Source: Paraburkholderia humisilvae
GTDB taxonomy: Bacteria > Pseudomonadota > Gammaproteobacteria > Burkholderiales > Burkholderiaceae
Assembly: GCF_902859855.1 (NCBI RefSeq)
Contig: NZ_CADIKH010000005.1
Span: forward strand, 62,001 to 126,000
Reading direction: 5' to 3'
Length of the DNA stretch: 64,000 nt
In this document: in pieces, positions 17,386-28,079 of the stretch
How the letters are laid out: the number at the start of each line of letters is the position of its first letter
How positions within the stretch are numbered: position 1 is the first letter of the stretch
The notes under the pieces: generated by a model
Databases searched by the model: none
Told to the model about the DNA's origin: nothing
The model's input: the letters and a program-made list of their open reading frames with translations, nothing else
Position numbers and translations under genes: made by a program

Positions 17386-19008
17386 TCACTTCTTCAATGC
17401 TGCTCGCGCCCGCGCGATCAACGCGGACGTCGACGAATCATGCTTGCCTGCGTCGGCGCTTGCCGCCGTCAGGTCGGCCTCGACGACCTTGCCGAGAATC
17501 TTGCCCAGCTCGACGCCCCACTGATCGAACGAATTGATGTCCCATACGGTGCCCTGCGTGAGCACCTTATGCTCGTAAAGCGCGATCAGCGCGCCCAGCG
17601 AGCGGGCCGTCAGCGCATCGACGAGCAGGGTCGTGGTCGGACGGTTGCCGGGGAACACGATGTGCGGCACGAGCTCCGGCTTGTTGGGACCGGCGACCTT
17701 CTTGGCTTCTTCGACGGTGCGGCCGAGCATCAGCGCCTCGCTTTGCGCAAAGCAGTTCGCGAGCAGTTTCGGATGATGGTTCGCGAGCGGATGCTCGGGC
17801 GTGAGCACCGCGACGAAGTCGATCGGTACGATCGTCGGGCCCTGATGCAGCATCTGGAAGAATGCGTGCTGGCCGTTCGTGCCCGGTTCGCCCCATGTCA
17901 CCGCGGAGGTCGCGTATTCGACCATCGTGCCGTCCAGACGCGCCTGCTTCCCGTTACTTTCCATCTCGAGCTGTTGCAGGTACGACGGCAGGAAATGCAG
18001 CGCTTCCGAGTACGGCGCGACGAGGTAGCTCTGCGAGCCGAAGAAGTTGCGATACCAGATGCCGATCATGCCGAGCAGCACCGGCAGGTTGCGCTCGAGC
18101 GGCGCGGTACGGAAGTGCTGGTCCATTTCATTCGCGCCGGCGAGCAGCTCGTCGAAATGCGCGGGTCCGATCGAGATCATGATCGACAGGCCGACCGCGG
18201 ACCACAGCGAGTAGCGGCCGCCGACCCAGTCCCACATTTCGAAGACGTTCTCCTTCGCGATGCCGAACTTGACGACCTCGGCCGGGTTCGCGGACACACC
18301 GACAAAATGCTTCGCCAGCGCGTTTTCCGGGCAGCCGTTCTGCAGGAACCAATCGCGCATCGAATGCGCATTGGTCATCGTCTCAAGCGTTGTAAACGTT
18401 TTCGATACGACGATCGTCAACGTCTCTTCCGGGTCGATCTGTTCGAGCACGCGATACAGATCCGCACCGTCGACGTTCGACACGAAATGCGCGGAGATAT
18501 CGGGCGACGCGATGTGCTTTAACGCATGCACGACCATCTTCGGCCCGAGGTCCGAGCCGCCGATGCCGATATTGACGATATGCCGGATCCGCTTGCCGGT
18601 GTAACCGGTCCACTTGCCGTCGCGCACCTGCATCGCAAACGCGGCCATCTTCTTGCGCTCGGCTTGCACCTGCGCGTGGAACGGCGCCTTCGGATCGGTC
18701 GCGCGCAGTGCGGTATGCAGCACCGCGCGGCCTTCCGTCGGATTGACGATCTCGCCGGCGAACATCGCGTCGCGGCGCTTTTCGACGCCCGCTTCGCGCG
18801 CGAGCTGAACGAGCAGCTTCAGCGTTTCGTCGGTAATGCGATTCTTCGAAAAATCGGCCGCGAGGCCGCCACCCGAGTAAGTGAAGCGTTCGGCGCGAGT
18901 GGGGGCGGGGTCGTTCTCGGGGGCGAACCAGTCGCGCAGGCGCGCATCGCGAATCTGATCGTAATGTGCTTGCAGCGAGGTCCAGGCGGGGAAAGTGATC
19001 TTGGTCAT
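17386..19008 (-). CDS. pgi: Glucose-6-phosphate isomerase
   Basis: This 540-aa cytosolic enzyme interconverts glucose-6-phosphate and fructose-6-phosphate. Family signatures are visible: [14 protein letters not shown] (phosphate binding), [14 protein letters not shown], the PGI block [32 protein letters not shown] and [12 protein letters not shown]. Length is standard. The gene stands alone between convergent ybbA and the divergent CPBP protease gene, with its own terminator. Confidence 0.98.
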   Translation of the reverse strand: MTKITFPAWTSLQAHYDQIRDARLRDWFAPENDPAPTRAERFTYSGGGLAADFSKNRITDETLKLLVQLAREAGVEKRRDAMFAGEIVNPTEGRAVLHTALRATDPKAPFHAQVQAERKKMAAFAMQVRDGKWTGYTGKRIRHIVNIGIGGSDLGPKMVVHALKHIASPDISAHFVSNVDGADLYRVLEQIDPEETLTIVVSKTFTTLETMTNAHSMRDWFLQNGCPENALAKHFVGVSANPAEVVKFGIAKENVFEMWDWVGGRYSLWSAVGLSIMISIGPAHFDELLAGANEMDQHFRTAPLERNLPVLLGMIGIWYRNFFGSQSYLVAPYSEALHFLPSYLQQLEMESNGKQARLDGTMVEYATSAVTWGEPGTNGQHAFFQMLHQGPTIVPIDFVAVLTPEHPLANHHPKLLANCFAQSEALMLGRTVEEAKKVAGPNKPELVPHIVFPGNRPTTTLLVDALTARSLGALIALYEHKVLTQGTVWDINSFDQWGVELGKILGKVVEADLTAASADAGKHDSSTSALIARARAALKK

Positions 19009-19256
19009 AACCGTCCGTCAAACGAAGAGGCACGAAAGGAGGGCGGCGCAACCGCAGCGCCGTCGGGCAACGCAGTCATTCAGTATAGCGGCCGCCGCTG
19101 CCGGCAGTCAGGGAGGCCGCCGCAACCCCAGATACCGGGACGCTTCGCCGGATGCCGGGTTCAGCACGCGATACGCAACGATACGGTATTGTCCCGCTTG
19201 ACCGATTTGTTCAGATCAAATGCCCGATGCCGGGGCGCTCTCTTCGCGGGGATTCG

Positions 19257-20117
19257 ATGTTCGTCTTGTGCTGGGCCGCCATTTTTCTTGCCGTACCTGT
19301 GACGTGGCTGACCGAGCGGCGCGCAATCGCCGTGGCGCTACTGGTGATCGGCTACGGCGCGGCGCTCGTTGACGGGAGGCTCGGCGCGGCGGCGCTCGCC
19401 GCGATCGTCGTGCTGCTGGCGCTGGCGTACGCGGTGTTGCCGCCACGCCCGCCTGCCGTGCGACGCGCCGCGCACGCCGTGTTTATCGTGCTCGGCGTAG
19501 CGCTGATCCTGCACGGGGTGCCGGGCTTTCATAACCCGCGCGTGATTCATGCGGAGCGCTTCACCCCCGATGCGCTGCCGTTCTCGATGTACCTGAACCT
19601 CGACAAGCCGCTCGTCGCGTTCTGGCTGCTGCTGATCTTCCGCTGGGTGCGCGGGCCGCAGAATGTGACCATGACGCTGGTCGCCGGGATCGGCGGGTGG
19701 CTGCTGACCGCGGTGGTGTGCCTGGGCGCCGCGGTGGCGCTGCGGCTAGTCGTCTGGGAGCCGAAGTGGCCAACGGATGCATGGCTTTTTCTGCTCAACA
19801 ATCTGCTGCTGGTTTCCTTTGTCGAGGAAGCGTTCTTTCGCGGCTATTTGCAGGGCGGCATGACGCGCCTGCTTGATGGCCACCGATTCGGCAAGACGAT
19901 CGCGATCGTCGTGGCCGCCGTGCTGTTCGGCCTGATGCATCTGCCGGGCGGCGGCGGGTTGTGGGTCGTGTTCGGCGCGGTCGCTGGGCTGGGCTACGGG
20001 CTCGCATACCGCTTTGGTGGCCTCACGGCTTCGGTGCTGGCGCATTTCGCGCTGAACGTGACGCACTTTCTGCTGTTTACGTATCCCATGCTGCAGCCGG
20101 GTACGCACGCCGTGTGA
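19257..20117 (+). CDS. CPBP family intramembrane glutamic endopeptidase
   Basis: This 286-aa polytopic membrane protein of the CAAX protease/bacteriocin-processing (Abi) family has several hydrophobic segments in the N-terminal half. The three catalytic motifs are FVEEAFFRGYLQGG (EExxxR), FGLMHLPGG (FxxxH) and HFALNVTHF (HxxxN). Such proteases cut within membranes. Bacterial examples take part in peptide maturation, signalling or bacteriocin self-immunity. The ATG at 19257 is preferred over upstream ones because GGGGA lies 5 bases before it and it begins directly with a membrane segment. Convergent with the NAD(P)HX repair gene (18-base gap). The substrate is unknown. Confidence 0.9.
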   Translation: MFVLCWAAIFLAVPVTWLTERRAIAVALLVIGYGAALVDGRLGAAALAAIVVLLALAYAVLPPRPPAVRRAAHAVFIVLGVALILHGVPGFHNPRVIHAERFTPDALPFSMYLNLDKPLVAFWLLLIFRWVRGPQNVTMTLVAGIGGWLLTAVVCLGAAVALRLVVWEPKWPTDAWLFLLNNLLLVSFVEEAFFRGYLQGGMTRLLDGHRFGKTIAIVVAAVLFGLMHLPGGGGLWVVFGAVAGLGYGLAYRFGGLTASVLAHFALNVTHFLLFTYPMLQPGTHAV

Positions 20118-20135
20118 TGCGCGTGCCCCTTCCCG

Positions 20136-21806
20136 TTACCCCTGGGCAGCGTAGAACAGCCGGTTCATCAGTTTGCGCACCATCGGCGCGAGTTCACCCG
20201 CGGTGCAGCCGGCCGGACCATCGCCGCGCGCGGTCAGCGCGTCCGCGGCGAGCCCGTGCAGATACACCCCCGCAAGCGCTGCCTCGTAGCGCGGCAGACC
20301 CTGTGCGAGCAGCGCACCGATGATGCCGCCGAGCACGTCGCCCGTGCCGCCGGTCGCGAGTGCCGCGTTGCCGGTCGGATTGACGGCGACACGGCCGTCC
20401 GGTGCGGCGATTACTGTTCCAGCGCCTTTCAGCACGACGATGCTTGCCAGGCGGCGCGTAAGCGCGCGCGCGGCAGCGAGCCGGTCGCGCTGCACTGCCG
20501 GCGCGTCGATGCCGAGCAGGCGCGCGGCTTCGAGCGGATGCGGCGTGACGATCGCGGGGTCTTGCGCCTGAGCGCCACGCGCCGCGAGCGCCGCCGCCAG
20601 CGCCGGGTCGCGCGCAAGCAGGTTCAGCGCGTCCGCGTCGAACAGTTTCGGTACATCGAGTGACAGCACGTCGTGCAGTACGCGCGTCGCGCGCTCACGG
20701 TGCCCCATCCCGCAGCCGATCGACAGCGCATCCATGCTGTCGAGCGGCAGATCGTCGAGCGCATGCAGCATCAGTTCGGGGTGAGGCGGATCGTAGGCGG
20801 GCCCGCCTTCGCCGAGCAACGCGACATGCACCTTGCCTGCGCCGGTATGGAGCGCCGCGCGTGCCGCGAGTATCGGCGCACCGCACATGCCGGTATCGCC
20901 GCCGACGACCGCAAGGCTGCCGAACGTGCCCTTATGCGTCGCGAAATCGCGCGCCGGAAAATGCGCGGCGAACAGAGCCGGCGCGTTCAGCACGGCGCCA
21001 GCGACGTGGCCGCTCGCATCGAGGCCGAGCGGTGCGACCGTCAGCGCGCCCGCGAGATCGCGGCCCGCGCCCATGAAGAGACCCGGCTTCGCACCGATGA
21101 ACGTGACCGTGCAGGTCGCGCGAACCGCGACGCCACCGTCGACCACATTGCCGGTATCGCTATCGAGGCCACTCGGCACATCGAGCGCGAGCACACGCCC
21201 GCGCGCGGCGGGCGCGCCGGGTAGCGCATAGGGCGCCGCGGCCCGCAGCACCTCCGCGTGGCCGCGCGTGCCGATGGCGCGCGCCGTGAGCCGCTCGGCG
21301 AGTTCGGCGAACACGCCTTCGAGCGGTCGGGCGAGGCCGATGCCGAACATCCCGTCGACCAGCCAGCCATAGCCGTCGAACGACGCAGGCGGCGTCTGCG
21401 AAATCGCGACGCCGGCCGCGCGTGCTTCGGCGAGCGCCCAGCGCGCATCGTCAGGCTTCACTTCGACCGGCATGCACACTTCGACCGCAACGCCTGCCCG
21501 CTGCAACTCAGCGGCGACGACGAGCGCATCGCCGCCGTTGTTGCCGGGACCGGCAATCAGCAGCACCGGGTGAGCGGCATCGACCGAACCGTCGTGTGCA
21601 ATCTGTTCGATCAGCAGGCGGGCGGCCGCGGCGCCCGCGCGCGCCATCAGCGTGTGCGGCGACAGCGCGGCGGCGGCCTGTGTTTCGAGCGCGCGCAGTT
21701 CGGCGGCGCTGAAAAGCGGCAGCGGCCGGTCATGCGGATTGACGAGCATCGGCGCGGCGGCGGGCGAAGAACCCGACGAGGACGCGGAAAACGGAGTGGC
21801 GGTCAT
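20136..21806 (-). CDS. nnr: Bifunctional NAD(P)H-hydrate repair enzyme (epimerase + dehydratase)
   Basis: This protein of about 556 aa repairs damaged hydrated NADH and NADPH. The N-terminal NnrE-like epimerase domain (about residues 35-260) contains VLLIAGPGNNGGDALVVAAEL and the VDGMFGIGLARPLEG active-site region. The C-terminal NnrD-like dehydratase has HKGTFGSLAVVGGDTGM, an AALATGGTGDVLGGIIGALL block with its catalytic Asp, and SIGCGMG. Fusion of both activities is usual in bacteria. The start is moderately sure. The ATG at 21806 has no clear ribosome site, and a later one (MLVNPHDRP) is possible because the first 20 residues are Ser/Ala-rich. Confidence 0.95.
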   Translation of the reverse strand: MTATPFSASSSGSSPAAAPMLVNPHDRPLPLFSAAELRALETQAAAALSPHTLMARAGAAAARLLIEQIAHDGSVDAAHPVLLIAGPGNNGGDALVVAAELQRAGVAVEVCMPVEVKPDDARWALAEARAAGVAISQTPPASFDGYGWLVDGMFGIGLARPLEGVFAELAERLTARAIGTRGHAEVLRAAAPYALPGAPAARGRVLALDVPSGLDSDTGNVVDGGVAVRATCTVTFIGAKPGLFMGAGRDLAGALTVAPLGLDASGHVAGAVLNAPALFAAHFPARDFATHKGTFGSLAVVGGDTGMCGAPILAARAALHTGAGKVHVALLGEGGPAYDPPHPELMLHALDDLPLDSMDALSIGCGMGHRERATRVLHDVLSLDVPKLFDADALNLLARDPALAAALAARGAQAQDPAIVTPHPLEAARLLGIDAPAVQRDRLAAARALTRRLASIVVLKGAGTVIAAPDGRVAVNPTGNAALATGGTGDVLGGIIGALLAQGLPRYEAALAGVYLHGLAADALTARGDGPAGCTAGELAPMVRKLMNRLFYAAQG

Positions 21807-22125
21807 GGCGGGTTCGAAGACGGGAAGAAGGTAAAGGGTAACGGGTAGCGCGGTAGCGCGTCGCTGAGGCGACACGTTGCAAGGAACCCGTCGCGGGCGC
21901 GACGACCTTCATGGTAGGCGGCAACGCGGATGCCTGCACCAGCGGCATGCAGGCGATGCCTGGCGCATAGCGACGGTATGGCGGTGGCACGGTGATGGCA
22001 TCGCGACTGCACAGCGAAGTTATCGCGGTGGCATCGCGCCGAAAGCCCGGTGGCACAGCCGCTCGAACGAGCGCGCGCAAAGCCGTTCGAATGACGCCCG
22101 CAACGCCGCCCGCGCGCCGTCCCCG
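21807..22125. other. Intergenic region between the NAD(P)HX repair gene and the DadA-like gene
   Basis: This 319-base GC-rich gap has no gene with a ribosome site. A few short imperfect repeats (for example GGTAGCGCGG/GTAGCGCG near 21845) are visible. Both neighbours read leftward, so it holds the dadA-like gene's 3' end region and the promoter of the repair enzyme, but no clear -35/-10 pair was seen. Confidence 0.5.
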
Positions 22126-23427
22126 TCAGCGCCGGAACCGCTCCGGCCCAAGCGCGGCGACCGTCTCCGGCGGTACATCGGGGGCGCGGCCGGACATCAT
22201 GTCGGCGATCAGCTTGCCCGATCCGCATGCGAGTCCCCAGCCGACCGGCCCATGCCCGAGATTGACGAAAAGCCGCGGATGCAGTGCATTGCCGGTCGCC
22301 GGCATGCCGTCCGGCGACAGCAGCTTGATGCCTTCCCATGGCAATGCCTGTGAGATGCGCGCCGCGCCCGGCACCCAGTCGTGCGTGGCCTGCCCGAGCA
22401 GCGCGAGCGCTTCTTTCGTCAATGGCTCGCCCAGCGGCTTGTCGGTTTCGCGCGCGCTTTGCAGGACCGCGCCGCCGGCAATCCGCAGCCGATGGTTGCT
22501 GCGCGTGATCGTGATGCGTTTGATCGCGTCGATCACCGCCGTATGCGGTGCGAATTCTTCACGCGCGATCGGCGCGACGAGGTTGTGCAGCCGCAACGGA
22601 TGCAGCGGCAACTGCAGGCCGACGCGCTCGAGCAACGGCAGACTGCCGATACCCGCCGCGACCACAATCGCATCCGCGCCGATCACGTCCACTTCGCGCG
22701 AACGGACCGGGTCGCCGGGCCGCGGCGCGAGCTCGACCGCCGCGCGCTGGCTGTCGAGGCGAATCGCGGTGACTTCGCGGCCGAAATGGAATTGCACGCC
22801 GCCTTGCGCATCGAGTGTCTGCTTGATGAGCTTCGCGAAGAGCGGGCAGTTCGCCGTGCGTTCATCGCGAAACAGCACGCCGCCCGCGAACGGCGGGTCG
22901 GCCGGTATGGAATGCTCGAACGCGACGCACTCGTTTGGCGTCAGCACGTGGTGCGGCACCTCGAACTGGCGCAGCAGCTCGAACGCCGGCTTGATCTGCT
23001 CCCATTCCTGCGGGGTGCGCACCAGATACAGTTGCCCATTCGACTGCTCGAAATCGAGACCGAAGCGCGCCTCGATATCGGCGAGCGCATCGCGGGCCGA
23101 TTCGATCAGCGGCCGCAGCCGCGCATATTGCTGCGCGAACGCGTCGGGCGCCTGCCATGCGGACAGGCGTTTGACGAACTCGCGCGCCGCGCCGTTGAAG
23201 CCGGTCTTGCGGATGATCCCGCTTTTCGCGGCCTGCCGGTGCTGCATGAAGGTGGGGCCGAACCAGACGTCGAGCGGCGTGGGCAGCACGGTGCCGCCGT
23301 GGCCGTAGGTCGCGCCTTGCGCGACGGTCGCGTGCCGCTCGACCACGCACACCCGGTGGCCGGCCGCGCGCAGCTGGTAGGCGGTGGCGACGCCGACTAT
23401 CCCGCCGCCGATGACAATGACATCCAT
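22126..23427 (-). CDS. dadA: FAD-dependent D-amino acid dehydrogenase-like oxidoreductase
   Basis: This 433-aa FAD enzyme of the DAO/DadA family resembles the DadA small subunit that oxidises D-amino acids and feeds electrons to the respiratory chain. The N-terminal dinucleotide fold is VIVIGGGIVGVATAYQLRAAG. The C-terminal FAD-binding block LFVNLGHGPVGWGLACGSGK is typical of DadA, and a LLSPDGMPATGN segment precedes it. Length equals E. coli DadA. The ATG at 23427 is chosen because the Rossmann motif begins at once; longer upstream reading lacks support. No alanine racemase gene is adjacent, so the true substrate is uncertain and the symbol is by similarity. Confidence 0.85.
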   Translation of the reverse strand: MDVIVIGGGIVGVATAYQLRAAGHRVCVVERHATVAQGATYGHGGTVLPTPLDVWFGPTFMQHRQAAKSGIIRKTGFNGAAREFVKRLSAWQAPDAFAQQYARLRPLIESARDALADIEARFGLDFEQSNGQLYLVRTPQEWEQIKPAFELLRQFEVPHHVLTPNECVAFEHSIPADPPFAGGVLFRDERTANCPLFAKLIKQTLDAQGGVQFHFGREVTAIRLDSQRAAVELAPRPGDPVRSREVDVIGADAIVVAAGIGSLPLLERVGLQLPLHPLRLHNLVAPIAREEFAPHTAVIDAIKRITITRSNHRLRIAGGAVLQSARETDKPLGEPLTKEALALLGQATHDWVPGAARISQALPWEGIKLLSPDGMPATGNALHPRLFVNLGHGPVGWGLACGSGKLIADMMSGRAPDVPPETVAALGPERFRR

Positions 23428-23798
23428 ATTGTGTTTCGTGTTACCGGCAGGACGCGAGCCGTCCGCGGTCCCCGTATGCGTGGCGTGTACGGCGCGGCTG
23501 GCAGGTGACACCGCACCGGTCTGATGAAAGGCCGAATGATAGCAGTCAAACGGGGGACGCCGCACCTGCCGAACGGGCGGCAACAGGCTCACCGAACCGG
23601 AGCCGCCGTTCGTGCGGCAGCCTGCATCAGCCCTGAACGGCCGCCCGAACCCACCAGCATGGCGTCGGTTCGACAAGCCTTCCGGGTTATAATCTCGGAC
23701 TTCGCTTCGCCCCAACGTCGCCTGTGATGCGCGATCCACGAACCACCGGGATCGACACCCGCGGGCGCTCCGACGTACCGTCACGCAACGTCAAGTCC
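23428..23798. other. Divergent promoter region between the DadA-like gene and purL
   Basis: This 371-base gap holds a perfect -10 TATAAT for purL at 23688-23693. No gene is supported. A PurR- or purine-responsive operator was not recognised by eye. Confidence 0.55.
23688..23693 (+). promoter_or_regulatory. Perfect -10 box upstream of purL
   Basis: TATAAT lies about 105 bases before the purL start. The -35 region (TCGGTT at 17-base spacing) is poor, so the promoter may need an activator or be weak. Confidence 0.45.
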
Positions 23799-26700
23799 AT
23801 GGCCCACTTCTCGTGTTTTCCCGGCGCTTCGGCCCTCTCTGATTTCCGTCAAACCCGCCTGCTGGATACGCTCACGCGCATCGACGCCACCATTGTCGGC
23901 GTGCGCGGTCAGTATCTGCACTTCGTCAATGCGCAGAGGCCGCTCACCGGCGAAGACAGCGCAAAGATCGACGCGCTGATGCATTACGGCGATCCGTTTG
24001 ACGCGGGCAGCGAGCGGGGCGCCACCGAGACGTTTCTGGTCGTGCCGCGTTTCGGCACCGTATCGCCATGGGCGAGCAAGGCCACCGATATCGCGCATCA
24101 CTGCGGCCTCACGCAGGTGCGCCGGATCGAGCGCGGCATCGAATACACAGTGGTGATGAAAAGCGGTTTGCTGGGCGGCAAGAAGGCGTTGTCCGATACC
24201 GCGCGCGCAGCCGTGGCCGCCGCGCTGCATGACCGGATGACGGAAAGCGTCGCGCCGTCGCGCGACCACGCGATGCATCTGTTCGACGAGCTGCCGGCGC
24301 GGCCGCTGCTGACCGTCGACACACTCGGTCATGGCCGGCAAGCGCTGCAGCAGGCCAACACCGAACTGGGTCTCGCGCTCGCGGACGATGAAATCGACTA
24401 TCTGGTCGACGCGTTCACGAAGCTCGGCCGCAATCCGACCGACGTCGAACTGATGATGTTCGCGCAGGCGAACAGCGAGCACTGCCGCCACAAGATCTTC
24501 AACGCGCAATGGACGATCGACGGCGACGCGCAGGACATGTCGCTGTTCGCGATGATCCGCAATACCGAGAAGCTCAATCCGCAGGGAACGATCGTCGCGT
24601 ACTCGGACAACTCGGCGATCATGCGGGGCGCGCCGGCGGAACGCTGGTTCCCGCGCTCAGCGCAGCGCGATGGCGAGCTCGCTGAGCACTACGGGCGTCA
24701 TGTCGAGCTCACGCATACGCTGATGAAGGTCGAGACGCATAACCACCCGACCGCGATCTCGCCATTCCCGGGCGCGGCGACCGGTGCGGGCGGCGAAATC
24801 CGCGACGAGGGCGCAACCGGCCGCGGCGCGCGGCCGAAAGCCGGTCTGACGGGCTTCACGGTGTCGAACCTGGAACTGCCGGACGCGCGCGAAGCATGGG
24901 AAAACGCGCGTGACGCCGCGCAGCCGGTCGCCCACCGCAACAGCGCGGACCTACACGGTACAGAGAGCGGATACGGCCGTCCGGACCGCATCGCGTCGCC
25001 GTTGCAGATCATGATCGACGGTCCGCTCGGCGGTGCGGCGTTCAACAACGAATTCGGCCGCCCGAACCTCGGCGGTTACTTCCGCGCGTACGAGCAGAAC
25101 GTCACCGGGCGTGTGCGCGGCTACCACAAGCCGATCATGATCGCGGGCGGCATCGGCAATATCTCGGATACGCATACGCACAAACACGATCTGCCGGAAG
25201 GGTCGCTGCTGATTCAACTGGGCGGCCCCGGCATGCGCATTGGCATGGGCGGCGGCGCGGCCAGTTCGATGGCGACCGGCACGAACACCGCGGAGCTCGA
25301 CTTCGATTCCGTTCAGCGCGGCAACCCGGAAATCGAGCGGCGCGCGCAGGAAGTGATCAATGCATGCTGGCAGCTGGGCGAGCGCAATCCGATCCTGAGC
25401 ATTCACGATGTCGGCGCCGGCGGGCTGTCGAATGCGTTTCCGGAACTCGTGGACGGCGCGGACAAGGGCGCGCATTTCGAATTGCGCAAGGTGCCGCTCG
25501 AAGAGAGCGGGCTGTCGCCGCGAGAGATCTGGTCGAACGAAGCGCAGGAGCGTTACGTGCTCGCGATCGCGCCAGCCGATCTTCCGAAGTTCGAAGCGAT
25601 TTGCGAACGCGAGCGCTGCCCGTTCGCGGTGGTCGGTACCGCCACCGTCGCACGCCAGCTGAAGCTGATCGATGCCGAAGAGCGCGACGCCAACGCGCAT
25701 CAGCCGGTCGATATGCCGATGGACGTGCTGCTCGGCAAGGCGCCGCGCATGCATCGCGATGTGAAGCGCGAGTCGGTCGCGTTGCCGCCGGTGGAACTGA
25801 CGCATGTGTCGCTGACGGAAGTCGCGACCAGCGTGCTGCGTCATCCGACCGTCGCGAGCAAGTCGTTTCTGATCACGATCGGCGACCGTTCGGTCGGCGG
25901 CACGACGGTGCGCGACCAGATGGTCGGCCCGTGGCAGGTGCCCGTCGCCGATTGCGCGATCACGACGATGGACTACGCGGGCTTTCACGGCGAAGCGATG
26001 ACGATGGCCGAGCGCACGCCGCTTGCCGTGATTGACGCACCCGCGTCGGGCCGCATGGCGGTCGGCGAAGCGGTGACGAACATCGCCGCCGCGCCGATTG
26101 CGTCACTCGACAAGCTGAAGCTGTCGGCGAACTGGATGGCGGCTTGCGGCAGCCCCGGTGAAGATGCGGCGCTGTACGACACGGTCAAGGCGATCGGCAT
26201 GGCCCTGTGTCCGGCGCTTGGCATCGGCATTCCGGTCGGCAAGGATTCGCTGTCGATGCGCACAAAATGGCAGGACAACGGCGTCGCGAAGGAAGTGGTC
26301 GCGCCGGTGTCGCTGATCATCTCGGCGTTCGCGCCGGTCGACGATGTGCGCAAGCATCTGACGCCGCAACTGCGCGTGATCGACGATGCCGGCCACGCGC
26401 TCGACACGGTGCTGATCGCAATCGATCTCGGCCGCGGCAAGCACCGGATGGGCGGCAGCATACTCGCGCAGGTCACGCAGCAGGTCGGCGATTGCGTGCC
26501 GGACGTCGACGATCCACAAGACCTGAAGCATTTCTTCGAGGCGATCCAGACATTGAACGGCGCGGGCAAGCTGCTCGCGTATCACGATCGCTCGGACGGC
26601 GGCCTGTGGGCGACGGTGTGCGAAATGGCGTTCGCCGGGCACGTCGGCGTGTCGCTGAACGTCGACATGCTGACGCTCGATCCGAACCACGAGTTCGACT

Positions 26701-27896
26701 ACGGCGATGCGAAAGACTGGGCGAAGCAGACCAGCGGCCGGCGCGAAGACCGCACGCTGCGCGCGCTCTTTAGCGAAGAACTGGGCGCGGTCGTGCAGGT
26801 GCTGGCGAGCGAGCGCGACGCGGTGCTCGCGACGCTGCGGGAATATGGCCTGTCCGCGTGCTCGCATGTGATCGGCAAGCCGAACGAGCGCGATACGCTC
26901 GAAATCTATCGCGACGCGAAGAAGATTTACGACGCGCCGCGCATCGAGTTGCAGCGCGCGTGGAGCGAGGTGAGCTGGCGCATCGCGCGCCTGCGCGACA
27001 ATCCGGCGTGCGCGGACGCCGAATACGATGCACTGCTTGACGCGGCCGATCCGGGTATCGCGCCGCAATTGAGCTTCGACCTGTCGGAAGACGTCGCTGC
27101 GCCGTTCATCGGCAAGGGCGCGCGGCCGCGCGTGGCGATTCTGCGCGAGCAGGGCGTCAATTCGCACCTTGAAACCGCGTATGCATTCGACCGCGCGGGC
27201 TTCGACGCACACGACGTGCATATGAGCGATCTGCTCGCGGGCCGCGCGTCGCTCGCCGACTTCGCGGGCGCGGTGGCCTGCGGCGGCTTCTCGTACGGCG
27301 ATGTGCTCGGCGCCGGCGAGGGCTGGGCGAAGACGATCCGCTTCAACGCGCAACTGGCCGACATGTTCGCCGCGTTCTTCGATCGCAAGGACACGTTTGC
27401 GCTGGGCATCTGCAACGGCTGCCAGATGATGAGCAGCCTCGCGTCGATGATTCCGGGCGCCGATGCATGGCCGAAGTTCACGCGCAACAAGTCGGAGAAA
27501 TTCGAAGCGCGGTTCTCGCTGGTCGAAGTGCAGGCGTCGCCGTCGATCTTCTTTGCCGGTATGGAAGGCTCGCGCATTCCGGTTGCGGTGGCGCACGGCG
27601 AAGGCTTTGCGGACTTCTCGCAGCAAGGCGACGCGTCGCGCGTCGCGGTGGCGATGCGTTTCGTCGATCATCGCGGCCAGCCGACCGCGCAGTATCCGTT
27701 CAACCCGAACGGATCGCCGCACGGCATCACGTCGGTGACGACACCGGATGGCCGCTTTACGGTGTTGATGCCACATACCGAGCGCGTGCATCGCACCGTG
27801 CAGATGAGCTGGGCGCCAGCGCAATGGTCGTCGGCGAACGGCGACGGCAGTCCGTGGATGCGTGTGTTTCAGAACGCGCGTCGCTGGCTGGGCTAA
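23799..27896 (+). CDS. purL: Phosphoribosylformylglycinamidine synthase (FGAM synthase)
   Basis: This 1365-aa large-type PurL converts FGAR to FGAM with glutamine and ATP in purine synthesis. An N-terminal PurS-like part and linker lead to two AIR-synthase-like halves (for example EQAEHCR-type block [44 protein letters not shown]). A C-terminal class I glutaminase domain has the nucleophile Cys in [11 protein letters not shown] (about residue 1205) and a His/Glu pair in the LMPHTERV region. The start at 23799 fits the family N-terminus [16 protein letters not shown]. It stands alone, divergent from the DadA-like gene and convergent with acvB. Confidence 0.98.
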   Translation: MAHFSCFPGASALSDFRQTRLLDTLTRIDATIVGVRGQYLHFVNAQRPLTGEDSAKIDALMHYGDPFDAGSERGATETFLVVPRFGTVSPWASKATDIAHHCGLTQVRRIERGIEYTVVMKSGLLGGKKALSDTARAAVAAALHDRMTESVAPSRDHAMHLFDELPARPLLTVDTLGHGRQALQQANTELGLALADDEIDYLVDAFTKLGRNPTDVELMMFAQANSEHCRHKIFNAQWTIDGDAQDMSLFAMIRNTEKLNPQGTIVAYSDNSAIMRGAPAERWFPRSAQRDGELAEHYGRHVELTHTLMKVETHNHPTAISPFPGAATGAGGEIRDEGATGRGARPKAGLTGFTVSNLELPDAREAWENARDAAQPVAHRNSADLHGTESGYGRPDRIASPLQIMIDGPLGGAAFNNEFGRPNLGGYFRAYEQNVTGRVRGYHKPIMIAGGIGNISDTHTHKHDLPEGSLLIQLGGPGMRIGMGGGAASSMATGTNTAELDFDSVQRGNPEIERRAQEVINACWQLGERNPILSIHDVGAGGLSNAFPELVDGADKGAHFELRKVPLEESGLSPREIWSNEAQERYVLAIAPADLPKFEAICERERCPFAVVGTATVARQLKLIDAEERDANAHQPVDMPMDVLLGKAPRMHRDVKRESVALPPVELTHVSLTEVATSVLRHPTVASKSFLITIGDRSVGGTTVRDQMVGPWQVPVADCAITTMDYAGFHGEAMTMAERTPLAVIDAPASGRMAVGEAVTNIAAAPIASLDKLKLSANWMAACGSPGEDAALYDTVKAIGMALCPALGIGIPVGKDSLSMRTKWQDNGVAKEVVAPVSLIISAFAPVDDVRKHLTPQLRVIDDAGHALDTVLIAIDLGRGKHRMGGSILAQVTQQVGDCVPDVDDPQDLKHFFEAIQTLNGAGKLLAYHDRSDGGLWATVCEMAFAGHVGVSLNVDMLTLDPNHEFDYGDAKDWAKQTSGRREDRTLRALFSEELGAVVQVLASERDAVLATLREYGLSACSHVIGKPNERDTLEIYRDAKKIYDAPRIELQRAWSEVSWRIARLRDNPACADAEYDALLDAADPGIAPQLSFDLSEDVAAPFIGKGARPRVAILREQGVNSHLETAYAFDRAGFDAHDVHMSDLLAGRASLADFAGAVACGGFSYGDVLGAGEGWAKTIRFNAQLADMFAAFFDRKDTFALGICNGCQMMSSLASMIPGADAWPKFTRNKSEKFEARFSLVEVQASPSIFFAGMEGSRIPVAVAHGEGFADFSQQGDASRVAVAMRFVDHRGQPTAQYPFNPNGSPHGITSVTTPDGRFTVLMPHTERVHRTVQMSWAPAQWSSANGDGSPWMRVFQNARRWLG

Positions 27897-28079
27897 GCGC
27901 GGCGGGTGGGACGTGCCCGGACGGCCGGGCGCGTCGCGCGGGCGGCGTGTAACCACAAGCAGACGGTGCGTTTCGCGCGGTGCCGCCGCCGCTACGCGAA
28001 CCGCGTCACGCGACGTGGTGCACTAGCCGCGCAAGCGCGCCCGCGCGCCGTCGATCCACTCGCGGTTTATGTCACGACG

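Noticed and set aside
26103-27956. A 617-codon leftward frame over purL
   Set aside because: Antisense shadow of the purL 3' half, which carries the glutaminase motifs.
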